From Macrolepiota albuminosa (taxonomy: Eukaryota > Basidiomycota > Agaricomycetes > Agaricales > Agaricaceae), in NCBI GenBank assembly GCA_027475525.1, contig JAMWFC010000051.1, forward strand, positions 1,129,205 to 1,193,204: a DNA stretch of 64,000 nt. Direction: 5' to 3'. Shown here in pieces: positions 23,923 through 33,937 of the stretch; positions within the stretch are counted from its first letter, which is position 1, and each line of letters begins with the position of its first letter. The notes under the pieces were generated by a model. That model was not told the origin of the DNA. It was given only the letters and a program-made list of their open reading frames with translations, and did no database searches. The translations under genes were made by a program, and so were the position numbers.

Positions 23923-24762
23923 TCAAACTAAGCCATCGTAGAGTGATAGCGCCTGGTCAAACATCAGTGAGGTTCAAAGTCAATACTGACATATCGCTTA
24001 CTTGGACGATCGTTGGATCCTGTTTGCTGCCTTGAACAAACTCGTCGAATGTGAGCTTCGCGTCCTTATCACGATCCATTTGCCGGAAAATCTTGTCCAC
24101 GCGCTGGAGGTGTGAAAGAAATGAGCCACAGAAACAAGAGCGTCAAAGGCGTTGGACCAGCCTTCTCTGGAGTTTCCTCGTCGGGCTGGAGCTTGACCAT
24201 CTGGCCAGTCATCTTGTATATGGACTGCACGATCTGGAGCATCTCGTCGTAGGTAATCGTGCCATCTCTGTCAATATCATACAATTGGAATGCCCCTACA
24301 TCAATTATAGCACAGTCAGGTTTTGAGCATGCTCAGATCAAGAGAGCACGTACACTCGAGTTTCTCCTCCAGCCGACCACGACTAGTAACGCTGAGGGCA
24401 CAAATAAACTCATTGAAGTCAATGGTGCCACTCCTGTCGCCATCAAAGACATTGAAGACATAATCCGCGAAGTCTGCAGGATCGCCAAACGGGAAGAATT
24501 GCTTGTATATGCGGCCGAACTCTTCCTTATTAAGGTGGCCCGATGGGCAATCTTTGCGGAAGCCCTTGTGCCTGCAGCAAGATAGAATGAGAAAGAGGGG
24601 AAATGATATAATTTGTGACTGCCGCACCATTGCTGAAGCTCCTTCTTGTCGACTGGGGAGCGTTGAAGAAGGGAAACGGAAGAGGACAGAGAACGCACAA
24701 TATGTATTCTTTTGAAGGTCAGCGAGCTGGTCTGGAGTAAGTTTGCTCTGGGATTTACCCAT
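23923..24762 (-). CDS. Neuronal calcium sensor NCS-1/Frq1 homologue
   Basis: N-myristoylated EF-hand protein; in yeast Frq1 activates the PI4-kinase Pik1 at the Golgi. It starts at ATG 24762 with [21 protein letters not shown], a perfect myristoylation context (Gly2, Ser6). Later exons: [144 protein letters not shown] and finally ALSLYDGLV. Three EF-hand loops look competent (D-x-D-x-S-G-T-I-D; D-x-D-x-D-G-T; D-x-D-x-D-A-K). EF1 carries the CPSG loop inactive in the whole family. About 190 residues. Confidence 0.95.
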
Positions 24763-25091
24763 GATATGATAGAGGAAGAAAGATGGAGGAGGACATGTGG
24801 TGTGTTCGATAAATCGGGATCTGGGCATCACCTGCCATCTTAGGCGACTTGGGCTGTGCAGCATGGTCGCTGTTGGGCATGAGGAGAGCCCAGGCTTGTC
24901 CCTGGTTGGTTTGTGGCCACAATAAGTATTTAAGGACTAGGACATCGCTGGAGGCGACAGATGCCCCCAATGGCTAACCGAAAGATCAGCAAGACGGGCA
25001 GGTAACCACATGCTGATCGTCTAATAGTCCTTTCCTAACCACAAACACGTTCATCTCTCCTCTCTCTTTCCTCTCTCCCACCAGATGTGCT
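24763..25091. other. Divergent promoter region of NCS1 and the Cys-cluster orphan
   Basis: 329 bp. A pyrimidine-rich run at about 25045-25080 lies just before the downstream gene; no discrete motif recognised. Confidence 0.5.
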
Positions 25092-26537
25092 ATGTTCATG
25101 GCTCCATCGACCAGGCTGTCAATGTCTGCCCCATGTGCAAGGTCTTTTTCCATCCAAGGTCCGTCCACGCCTCCGCCACACAGCCCACTGTCGACGAGCC
25201 GTTTCAAGGTGTCCCCATGTCCGCGACGTTTGTCGCAACCGAGCCCTCCATCCACGCATAGATGTCTCCTACCTCAAGAATGCGGAAGGTAACCAGACTG
25301 CCCCTCCGTTGCTGTGAGGGAGTGCTCAATTCCTCGAGCAGTCGATACTTTCAACGGTTGTGGGTACTGCAAGGTATATTCATTACCAGATATCAAGTAA
25401 ATGATTTTTCTCATTGTCCTCTACAGTGGGCGCGTACGAATCTACCGCCAAAGCAAGCCGGGGTCGCCAATTCCGGCTGGCCTGGGTGTTGCAGAGCTCC
25501 CACTCCCGCTGAACACAAGCTTATCCAGCCTGCGGACTGGAGATCTGTCAGCATGGTACATCAAGTCCCAATACCGCCCGACATAAAGGCTGCGTTAGAG
25601 AGCCTTGGAACGAGGGGAAGCCCTGTTCCGAGCGGCGTTGGACGGGCGGGCACTATCAAGGGAACCGGCACTCCCGACCGCAAGTTCAATGGTAGCCCCT
25701 CCAGGTCGGCATCGCTTACAAGGTCTGCGGTGTCATTCAAGCAATGGACGGGCAGTCCGAAACAGGCCCATTCGTCGGTCAATAACAATGTGGCTCGTAA
25801 TTCCAGCTCCGTTGCCGTATCCACTTCTGTTCCAACAGTATCCACCATGGAACAAGTCCAGGCTCATCGTCGACAGAGCACAGAGCGACGTATAGATGGT
25901 TCACATCCGTCGAATTCTCCACCCAAGCCTAAAAATGTCGATCTAGATGCTTCTCTAACTCCGCGACATAACAGTGCCGTCCACAAACCTTCAATCTCTC
26001 CCTCTTCGCCTTCTGGCTCACCCTCAAAAGTCTCAACAGAAGGCCGCTCTCTTCCCGATCAAACTTCTGTCCGTCAGACTCGCCGTTCGTCGATCTCGAA
26101 TACTAGGGACACGACCTCTGTAAAATCATTACTTCCTCCTACCTCACGCACTGGAGAACGACCCATATCATTTCTTACACCCCGATCTAGGAGAGATGGA
26201 ATTTCAAGCGCCTCGAGTAGCAGCGGCAGTGACGGAACCGGCTCAATGACCGATAGTACTATCACCTCTGATGGGGGTTTTACCGATTACCTGTCCGATG
26301 AATCTGAAGCAGAACTTCAAAGACAGGCTGAGGCTCGTGCCGCCCTCCTAGCTCAGTATCAGGCAGAAGAGCTTGAATTCAAGGCAGCCCGCCAGCAGCT
26401 CGCTCACATTGATTTACGGCCGCCAAAGACGTGGAATCCCACTAAGAGCTTGAATTCAAGGCAGCCCGCCAGCAGCTCGCTCACATTGATTTACGGCCGC
26501 CAAAGACGTGGAATCCCACTACATCACTGACAATATG
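25092..26537 (+). CDS. Ser-rich protein with N-terminal cysteine cluster, unknown function
   Basis: Not a named family to me. Exons read MFMAPSTRLSMSAP...LPQECG, then RECSIPRAVDTFNGCGYCK, then a long exon beginning WARTNLPPKQAGVANSGWPGCCRAPTPAEHK and WRSVSMVHQVPIPPDIKAALE. All junctions keep frame and the two introns are GT-AG. The cysteines ECG...EC...CGYCKW...GCC suggest a small metal-binding module of about 60 residues. A Ser/Pro/Thr-rich disordered region follows. Near the C terminus sit an acidic patch (DYLSDESEAELQ) and a helix (RQAEARAALLAQYQAEELEFKAARQQLAHIDLRPPKTW). A 77-bp duplication within the last 170 bases shifts the frame. Collapsed, it would end WNPTTSLTI at 26537; uncollapsed, the frame stops at 26530 with an unrelated tail. 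Confidence 0.7.
26367..26521. repeat. Perfect tandem duplication, period 77 bp (copy C)
   Basis: Positions 26367-26444 equal 26444-26521. It lies in the 3' coding end of the Cys-cluster orphan; 77 is not a multiple of three, so it shifts the frame. Confidence 0.97.
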
Positions 26538-26817
26538 ACGCCTCGGAAGATTGGATAAATACCTATCTCGCTCCATTTATTTCTGAATCTTAAAAGATGG
26601 TTATGGTTATGTCCCTGATCTATTCGCTCAACTTCGTTCTTCTGCCTTGTCATCTTGTATGTTAGCTTGTATTGAACAGGTCGTTGATCAACTGTATATC
26701 ATGACTGCATAAAGACTATGTGTAAGAATTTGACTGCTTGTAGGAAATTTTCTGACTCAAGCCGTCCACTAACCTGACACCTGTAAGTACTTGTCTTTGA
26801 TTTCCGTTGACAAGTAC

Positions 26818-27174
26818 TCAATCTGCAACCTCTAGCCGGTTATCATCATAGGTAATGGCGGAAAAGGCCGATTCTCGAGCCTTCGATAAAAGGATGTGAA
26901 CTGTGTAAGGAGCCAGCAGTTGGTCGAGTTCGGTTTTAAACGTTTCGCTGACTGCATGAGCTGAACAGTGAAAATAAATTATTTCTTTGAGATCTCCACG
27001 GAGAAAGCGTTCAATATCAAAGCCAGAATGAGTAGCGAATCTGCCATGGTAATTATGTGCGACCATGAGTTTTTCAATTTCAGGCGTTCGGGCGAGTGCA
27101 TGCGCGAAAGATCTTGACGGAATGTCTAACGACGCTTCTACTGTGGAGCCTAATTTCGCGTTAGGGCCATGCAT
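26818..27174 (-). CDS. Small hypothetical protein, 118 residues
   Basis: A single ATG-initiated open frame ends 280 bp from the convergent upstream gene. The sequence (MHGPNAKLGSTVEASL..., later FATHSGFDIERFLRGDLKEIIYF and LDQLLAPYTVHILLSK) has ordinary globular composition with alternating hydrophobic and charged residues. This is more protein-like than most chance frames here. No known domain recognised. It could also be the last exon of a longer gene or a young orphan. Confidence 0.45.
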   Translation of the reverse strand: MHGPNAKLGSTVEASLDIPSRSFAHALARTPEIEKLMVAHNYHGRFATHSGFDIERFLRGDLKEIIYFHCSAHAVSETFKTELDQLLAPYTVHILLSKARESAFSAITYDDNRLEVAD

Positions 27175-28057
27175 TTTAGAATGAGGACGATTCAGTACGA
27201 CAAGGTATGGATGGAAGTATGCTGAGATTTTCTGACTAGCTCCTCAAATGTTTATATACGAGAAGGCCAGATCGGACAACTTAATGGAACACGGTCCAAA
27301 AAGGATTTTTTGGACTTCAAGCACGGTGAAATGGATATTCAGGGCATGTGTTCAAAAAAGCGGGTTAGAAGACGATAAAGAATGGAGGCCTTTCCAGGCG
27401 AGTGAATTATATCTCAGTTCATGAACGTTTCGGTGATTTCTTGAGCCAATTGATTCAGCTTTGACCGAATTCTTAAATCAGATGTGTTCAAGTCGATGTG
27501 TTCAAGTCGAGCACTGAGCTTACTCTGTTCATTATGAATGATCGCTTGTTTTCAAGATCGAAACAACTAGAAATCGAACCTAACGGCCGGAAAGGTGGAT
27601 CAGAAACTAAGTCTAAATGCAAGTGCACAGAAGTAGTTTACGACACATGATGCAGTCAGTGGCTTGGCAGTCGGAATGAGAAATGAGTGATCAGATTGGA
27701 ATTCTCGTTACATATTCATTTTTAATTCTATGAAGGCTGTCGGAGTCTTGGCCAAAAAAAATTGGAATGGCTGCAGGGCTCGAGCGCGAGGCCTAAGTGC
27801 AGAGATAAGGCCGTTTTATGACCATCCGAGACCATGAAAGGCCGATCAATGGAATGCATTCACGCTTAATAAAGGACAAACCAACGAGAACTTGTACCGA
27901 TGGCAGTGACTTTGTCGAAATGAGTAGCAAACCATAGTATGTATGACGGAGCAATGATAGAGGAGTTTTCAACAACGTTGCGTCAGATCCTAGTTTGTCG
28001 CCTAATCGGGACAAACGGCCATGAGCCTCCCTCCTCGTCCGCCTCGTCTATTCCCTC
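27175..28057. other. Intergenic, one short tandem repeat
   Basis: Contains a 14-bp unit (GATGTGTTCAAGTC) repeated twice at 27481-27508. The 73-codon minus-strand frame at 27793-28014 has no support. Nothing else seen. Confidence 0.5.
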
Positions 28058-29742
28058 ATGAACCTTGGGCGTCATTCCATTACTTCTACAACCCCTGTAC
28101 GCATATTTGACGCTCGTTTCGATCCAGATTGTCAGATATTTACCACATCAACTCCCGCTGGATTTGCCGTCTATCGGACGTCCCCATTGCAGCTCCTCCG
28201 GAAGCGCGGTATCGCAGTTTTATCCCACTTTCGGGATACTAGCTCACGTTTGCGTTGTAGAAATTACAGGAGGAACTCTGACGGCGGTTGTCCCATTTCA
28301 TACATCGAACATTCTGTTTCTCGTTGGTGGTGGCCTAAGTCCTCTCTATCCTCCAAACAAGGTTGTTTTCTGGGATGATGCTCTCGGTAAAGAAGTCGCA
28401 GAACTAGAGTTCAGGGAACGTGTCCGAGGTCTCGCGTGTCGACGTGGTTGGCTTGCTGTCGCTCTTCGCCGTAGAGTGGTCGTATTCCAGATTGGAGAAC
28501 AAGTGACACGATATGCGGAATGGGATACTTGCGATAATCTCTTCGCCGTAGAGTGGTCGTATTCCAGATTGGAGAACAAGTGACACGATATGCGGAATGG
28601 GATACTTGCGATAATCTAAAGGTATGCTCATCTCGATGTATAAGTTGATCAAAGCACTCATGCTCTTATGTAGGTCTACTAGCAATGGCGACTGCTGCGT
28701 ATTCGACTCTTCTGACGATTGCTGGGCGTCAGTTAGGCCATGTCCAACTAGTCCATTTACCCCCATGTGTTCCCCCAGTACCAATCGAACTACATCCTTC
28801 ATCGCCTCCTCGCAAGCCCCCACCGCCACCTACTAAACACCCTGTGTCAATTATAGCTGCTCATGAGACCGCGTTGACCACGTTATCGGTACCTGCTTCC
28901 GGTCGCTTGCTTGCTACGACGTCATCGCGCGGAACTTTGGTGAGAATTTGGGATTCACTATCTGGAAAGCTTGTAAGGGAGCTTCGGAGAGGCACGGACA
29001 AGGCAGATATCTATGGTGTGGCGTTTCGGCCTGACGAACAAGAACTGTGCGTCTGGAGTGATAAAGGCACGGTTCATGTCTTTACTCTCGTCGCTTCTGG
29101 ACCATCGTGAGTTCCAAATGTCTATGGATGGCAAATATGTCTGATCTTTATTAAAACAGCAATCGCCAATCTACTTTCTCTCCTCTAACCCCATTCCTTC
29201 CTCTTCCGAAGTATTTTGATTCTGAATGGTCATATGCGCAGTATCGTATACCCTCACAATCATCACATATTACTCTTTCTGCCCACGCTTCGCGCTCTTC
29301 AACGGAAGATGCCCCGGACGAAGAGCGATGCGTTGTTGGGTGGACCAAAGCAGAAGCAGCTCTGACAAACGAGTTGGGACAAGGAGGAATGTCAGAATAT
29401 CAGCTTATTGCCTTGACTTATGTAGGCGGCTGGTATCGTTTATCCTTGCCCCAACACAAATCATCTTCTCGATCTATCAGCTTATTGCCTTGACTTATGT
29501 AGGCGGCTGGTATCGTTTATCCTTGCCCCAACACAAATCATCTTCTCGATCTCTCTGTTGCCAGTCCAGTTTCTAGCTCATCCGCTCGGACACCTGCTCC
29601 TCAACAACAGTTCTCTAGTGCATCATCTTCTACTGGACGTGATAAAGGCAAAGAGAAGGAGCAAGAAAAGGAGGGAAAAGAGAGCAGAGAATGTGTGCTA
29701 CAAGAATATAGACGGTTTGGCCGTTGGGATGGATGGGGTTGA
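28058..29742 (+). CDS. WIPI/ATG18-family WD40 protein (HSV2/WDR45-like), interrupted by two 77-bp duplications
   Basis: PROPPIN beta-propeller binding PI3P/PI(3,5)P2 on autophagic and endosomal membranes. It starts MNLGRHSITSTTPVRIFDARFDPDC (ATG 28058); intron 1 joins LLRKR to EITGGTLTAVVPFHTSN. Landmarks: GGGLSPLYPPNKVVFWDD, ERVRGLACRRGWLAVALRRRVVVF, GHVQLVHLPP, ISAAHET-type text (IIAAHETALTTLSV), GTLVRIWD and LVRELRRGTDKADIYGVAF. The last supplies the LRRG phosphoinositide-binding motif, as in WDR45/WDR45B. The C-terminal exon ends RECVLQEYRRFGRWDGWG. Duplications D (28462-28617) and E (29398-29552) each break the frame. After collapsing, D still seems one base short at 28617/28618 and E two bases short (or one long) at 29552/29553. 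The gene is probably intact in the organism. Confidence 0.85.
28462..28617. repeat. Perfect tandem duplication, period 77 bp (copy D)
   Basis: 28462-28540 equals 28539-28617. It inserts a frameshift and stop into the WIPI coding sequence after EWDTCDNL. Confidence 0.97.
29398..29552. repeat. Perfect tandem duplication, period 77 bp (copy E)
   Basis: 29398-29475 equals 29475-29552. It repeats the YQLIALTYVGGWYRLSLPQHK segment of the WIPI protein in a different frame. Confidence 0.97.
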
Positions 29743-29854
29743 GACGCACCTTTACATGTACACATATATTTTGACACGTCTATTTTCACTGTCAACCTAC
29801 CACATACCATGGTCGCAATCTATACCGAAATATTAATGTTCGCTACTCTTGATA

Positions 29855-29863
29855 ACGCGTGAC
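29855..29863 (+). promoter_or_regulatory. MCB-like box (ACGCGTGAC) upstream of DAD4
   Basis: Same 9-bp word as in the RNR2 promoter, ending 24 bp before the DAD4 start codon. DAD4 acts in mitosis, so cell-cycle control is plausible but unproven. Confidence 0.35.
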
Positions 29864-29887
29864 AAATCAATCTTCTCACCCTCATTC

Positions 29888-30222
29888 ATGGAGAATCCAC
29901 ATGCTGAACGACAAGCCATTCTGCTCGAGCGGATCCTCAAAAACACTGTATGGCTTTTCTTTGGTGTTTTATCAAGTGTTCATATTTGTCTAGTCAAAAT
30001 GTACGGAGATGATTCTTGAACTTAATCATTGCATGGAGGTATGGGACTGTGTGTATGTGCGCTGTTTGTAGTCAAACGGGAATGTAGGAGATTTTGCGGG
30101 CCAATGCCTACATAAAGACTGCGGCAGATTTGGCGACCAAGTATCGGAAGAATGTGCAATACAACTTAGAAGCAACTAAAGAGAACCGGCCTCTGAATCT
30201 CACAAGTAACGTTGGACAGTAG
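29888..30222 (+). CDS. DAD4: DASH/Dam1 complex subunit Dad4
   Basis: Small kinetochore-microtubule coupling subunit. Three exons: 29888-29947 (MENPHAERQAILLERILKNT), 29994-30038 (SKCTEMILELNHCME) and 30088-30222 (EILRANAYIKTAADLATKYR...NVQYNLEATKENRPLNL). Introns are 46 and 49 nt, both phase 0 with GT-AG ends. The product is 79 residues, matching the 70-80 residues usual for Dad4. MENPH at the start, LLERIL, E.N..ME.I..AN and the C-terminal NVQ.NLEAT are family signatures. The exons are too short to show up as open frames by themselves. An ACGCGTGAC word lies just upstream. Confidence 0.92.
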
Positions 30223-30412
30223 ACTACGATAGTCCCATATGTACACGACTACTTGAAAAACTATGAAACCTTCCTTCCCGATACGAACATATTATGTTAG
30301 CGTAGGTATGTAGATATCTCGGTCGCATGACGATCTTCACACGCACTCATTGACTCTACATCTCCGTATTAACCGACCACATTTTCAAGTCGTCATCTAG
30401 GCGAAGAATTGT

Positions 30413-32435
30413 ATGCCTGTGCTGTCCATTGTGAATCCTTCTGGTCCATATTCGTCGACTTGTGGCTATTGCTCTCCTGGCGAACGAACCGTGGTCCGAT
30501 CAAGTCAACACACTGGGAGTTTGTACGCCTTGAGATTATCATGTAGTGTACGTTCTCAGCAGAGTCAGGATCTGATATACTGGACGCCCCATTCTAGGTA
30601 TATCAAAATATGATAGATCGTGGTTGGCGTCGTTCAGGTAAATTACACGATTTACGCAGCATAACCCACCCAAACCCAAATGCCCGTCATGGCACTTTCC
30701 AGGGACATTCTGTTATAAGCCTGATATGAGAACGACGTGTTGCCCGCAATATACGATCAGGTCTCACCTTTCTAAACTCCATGACAGTCTGGCCAACATT
30801 GAGCCCTCAGACTAGATACAACAGAATTCAAAGCTTCAAGGAGGCAGAGGAAGCTGCTGAACCGGTTCGTGTGCAATTAAAACTTGCGATGATGTGTTCT
30901 GAAACCGCCCAGGTGGAATCGTTTTGTGATTGCTGGCCATGGTTCACAACAGATAAACTCTGAGTCTAATGCGAACTTGTACTGTGAACGTCCTATGCCC
31001 TATCGATCATCTGGACTCATCACTGCAAGGTCTGAGAGGAAGGGAGCGCAGACGTCGATATTTTCTCTTTGTGACTCTGTACATGCTTCGGAAAGAGGGT
31101 TCATTGGAGGGACTCTTACACCATTTCATTCATTTGAGGTAAATTTTCACAAATGAAGACTCTACAGATGACCTCCTTGATGTTCATAGACCATCATTGA
31201 ACCTTCCTCCTTTACCGAAGAGAAGTATGTTTTGTTCCAGAATTACCAGATGAACATCCACAAAGAGAGTTCTACGCCTTCCGGTTTCAAGCGTTTCCTT
31301 GTAGAGTCCCCTCTTCTAGTGCGTCTTGTACACTCTGATCAATTGCCGTCCTTACATCGACAAGGAGGAACCAATCATATATGCTGCTGGAGCGCCTTCT
31401 CACCTGCCGCGTAACTATGGATCCTATCACCAGCTATATAGACTGAACGGAAAACTCATCGCATTGGGTGTTATCGACATTCTCCCACATTGTGTATCTA
31501 GTGTTTATTTCATGTACGATGACACCTGGGAGAGGTTCTCATTCGGAAAGGTACGTCTCTGCCATAACACCAAGTATTCCTCGTTGAACCGAGATCCTGA
31601 AACTAGCTGAGTGCATTACGTGAGATATCTATCGTCTGCGAGATGCGTGACGCAGGTGTACAGAACCGAGATCCTGAAACTAGCTGAGTGCATTACGTGA
31701 GATATCTATCGTCTGCGAGATGCGTGACGCAGGTGTACAGGAATGGACTTTCTGTACATGGGTTATTCATAATCATAACTGCTGCCTGTCGATCGCGATT
31801 GACGACTACTACAGGTTATTATGTTCACTCATGTCAAAAAATGAGATATAAAGCACAGTACTCGCCATCCTACTTGGCCGACCCGGTGAGTTTAATCTCT
31901 ATTTCCCTAGATAAGCACTTTTGATGAAGTAAAAGGAGACATACGATTGGCATCCGTTATCGCATTGCCTTCCGCTCCTAGATAAATACAAATATGCTTG
32001 CTTTACCCGCCCCGACAATTCGTGCAGTGAGCCCTCGTATGGCTGTCAAAGTAATTCATCAACTCCTACTTTTTGTAACGCTTATAATGACTTGGATGGT
32101 GAATTTGCAGAAGTGACAGCATTAAAACAATCAGATCTCGACGAAATCCTGGTAGTTTCTAGAATTACAGAAAGGCAGATTATAACAAGACCTATAACGG
32201 TCCGTCTGAGTTGGACTTTGCTGACATTGTAGTTTCTAGAATTACAGAAAGGCAGATTATAACAAGACCTATAACGGTCCGTCTGAGTTGGACTTTGCTG
32301 ACATTTTTCTTTTCATTCGCTTCTTTCCTTCAGACATCGTCGTGTTGGGATGATCAAGAGATACGAGATAGCATTATGGCGTATCTTGATGACATAGGGG
32401 TGGATACCGCGAAGGAAATAGTCATAGCCTTGTGA
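30413..32435 (+). CDS. ATE1: Arginyl-tRNA--protein transferase (ATE1)
   Basis: Transfers Arg from Arg-tRNA to N-terminal Asp/Glu (and oxidised Cys), creating N-degrons. It starts MPVLSIVNPSGPYSSTCGYCSPGERTV at ATG 30413, with the conserved CGYC near residue 17. The next exons give YQNMIDRGWRRS, GTFCYKPDMRTTCCPQYTIR and LDTTEFKASRRQRKLLNRF, the ATE_N signature with the paired cysteines. Later: HKESSTPSGFKRFLVESPL, YGSYHQLYRLNGKLIALGVIDILPHCVSSVYFMYD, LSALREISIVCEMRDAG, DFLYMGY, CQKMRYKAQYSPSYLADP (ATE_C). The final exon is TSSCWDDQEIRDSIMAYLDDIGVDTAKEIVIAL. Duplication F repeats the exon LSALREISIV...; duplication G falls across the last intron and can be spliced out harmlessly. After F the frame appears one base short (31740/31741). 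Confidence 0.9.
31586..31740. repeat. Perfect tandem duplication, period 77 bp (copy F)
   Basis: 31586-31663 equals 31663-31740. It duplicates an ATE1 splice acceptor and exon; skipping to the second acceptor restores a single copy. Confidence 0.97.
32152..32305. repeat. Perfect tandem duplication, period 77 bp (copy G)
   Basis: 32152-32228 equals 32229-32305 exactly. It spans the end of the penultimate ATE1 exon and the start of the last intron, duplicating the donor. Confidence 0.97.
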
Positions 32436-32550
32436 TGCGCAATTAGACGACATTTTTGACAAGTATTTCGAGCATTGTGACAGAATCTTGTCACGTCACA
32501 AACTTTGAAATTGATTGCCAAGAAGAGCTTTTGACTCTTCGGAGACCCAA

Positions 32551-33767
32551 ATGGTATGTTGAGGACATTTTAATTATTTTATGCATTCTCACCAACCGGA
32601 AGCTTCGTCGTCAAATCAGGGAGCGCCGCCAATTTATATACGCAAAATCTCAAGAAGCCCAAGAACGACAAACTTACGAGCGAAAACAGCAGTTGAAAGA
32701 TGCTCTGGCGAGCGGTAAATCCCTGCCTACAGAGCTGAAAAGAGATGCAAAGAACTTGGGAAAAGATTTGGCTTTCGATAGTGCTCAAGAAGGTGGGTGA
32801 ATTATGACTTCCTTGTCATTCAACCTAATCAACTCCTTTGTCTTCAGAACCAACAACACATATTGACGACGAATATTCTCGTGCTGGAATCCAGGATCCC
32901 AAAATCGTCATTACAACATCCCGTGATCCAAGTTCCAAGTTGTTGCAGTTTGCCAAGGTAAGCGTCTAGTTGATTGATTGTTGGTCCAAAGCAGTCAGTC
33001 CAGTTAAACAAGCGTATCAGGAAATGAGACTCGTTTACCCCAACTCCCATCGAATAAACCGTGGAAATTACGTTGTGAAAGAACTTGCTGAAGCCTGTAG
33101 AGCAAATGATGTCACAGATCTTATAATTTTACATGAACATCGCGGTGTCCCTGGTGAGTGACTTCGCATCGCATCAAAATACGACCTCATTGTGGAATAG
33201 ATGCAATGATTGTTTCCCATTTTCCACACGGTCCTACCGTCTTCTTCACGTTATCTAATGTTTCGCTACGGCATGACCTCGGAACTTATCAAGACTCTAC
33301 CGTTTCTGAACAATACCCGCATCTCATCTTCGAAAATTTTACATCACCTCTGGGTCGGCGCGTCCGAGATGTCTTAAAATACCTGTTCCCTGTTCCCAAA
33401 GAGGATAGCAAACGGGTCATGACTTTTGCAAACGAGGATGACTTCATCTCATTTCGGTAAGAGCTCGTTGTTATGTTACGACGTCGTCTCACTCCCCACT
33501 AAGCCATCATGTCTTTATGAAGATTCCGCGGCAGGTTCAGCTCGCTGAGGTAGGACCCCGATTTGAAATGAAGCGTAAGCACCTACACACTTTCATCATA
33601 TAACACCTGACGATTTTGCAGCGTACGAAATCCGACAAGGTACCCTTGAGCAAACTGAAGCCGAACGAGAATGGGTACTAGCTCATTATGCCCGAACAAC
33701 AAAAAAACGAGCTGTCTTAGGTGGCCCTGCGGCATCATCTGAACCACCGACGAAAAGATTGAGATGA
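32551..33767 (+). CDS. IMP4: U3 snoRNP protein IMP4 (Brix domain)
   Basis: SSU-processome component that binds U3 snoRNA with Mpp10 and Imp3 for 18S rRNA processing in the nucleolus. The first exon consists only of the ATG at 32551-32553. The intron 32554-32602 joins it to [35 protein letters not shown], the typical Imp4 N terminus. The Brix core follows: [145 protein letters not shown]. The end is [32 protein letters not shown]. All exon joins keep frame. It begins 115 bp after ATE1 on the same strand. The 170 bp to the next gene is empty. Confidence 0.95.
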
Positions 33768-33937
33768 TTTTCAAGTGGGAATGGGAACCTGGTATGATTC
33801 GCCATGTAGGCACATTGGCAACACTTTCTGACTCTTGTTCATGCCTACCTCACCATTGCTTAGACACTGATTACGCTTAAGAGCAGGACAAGGGATTGGT
33901 ATTTATACAGTTGCAGAGTCCGAAGTACTTAATAATC

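Noticed and set aside
27481..27508. 14-bp tandem repeat
   Set aside because: Only two copies, short, in intergenic sequence; unrelated to the 77-bp series and not evidence of a functional array.
3866..32305. Reading the repeated 77-bp blocks as a new regulatory or mobile system
   Set aside because: The units share no sequence with each other, have no common ends, and break conserved genes; the fixed length alone is shared, which fits an assembly overlap.
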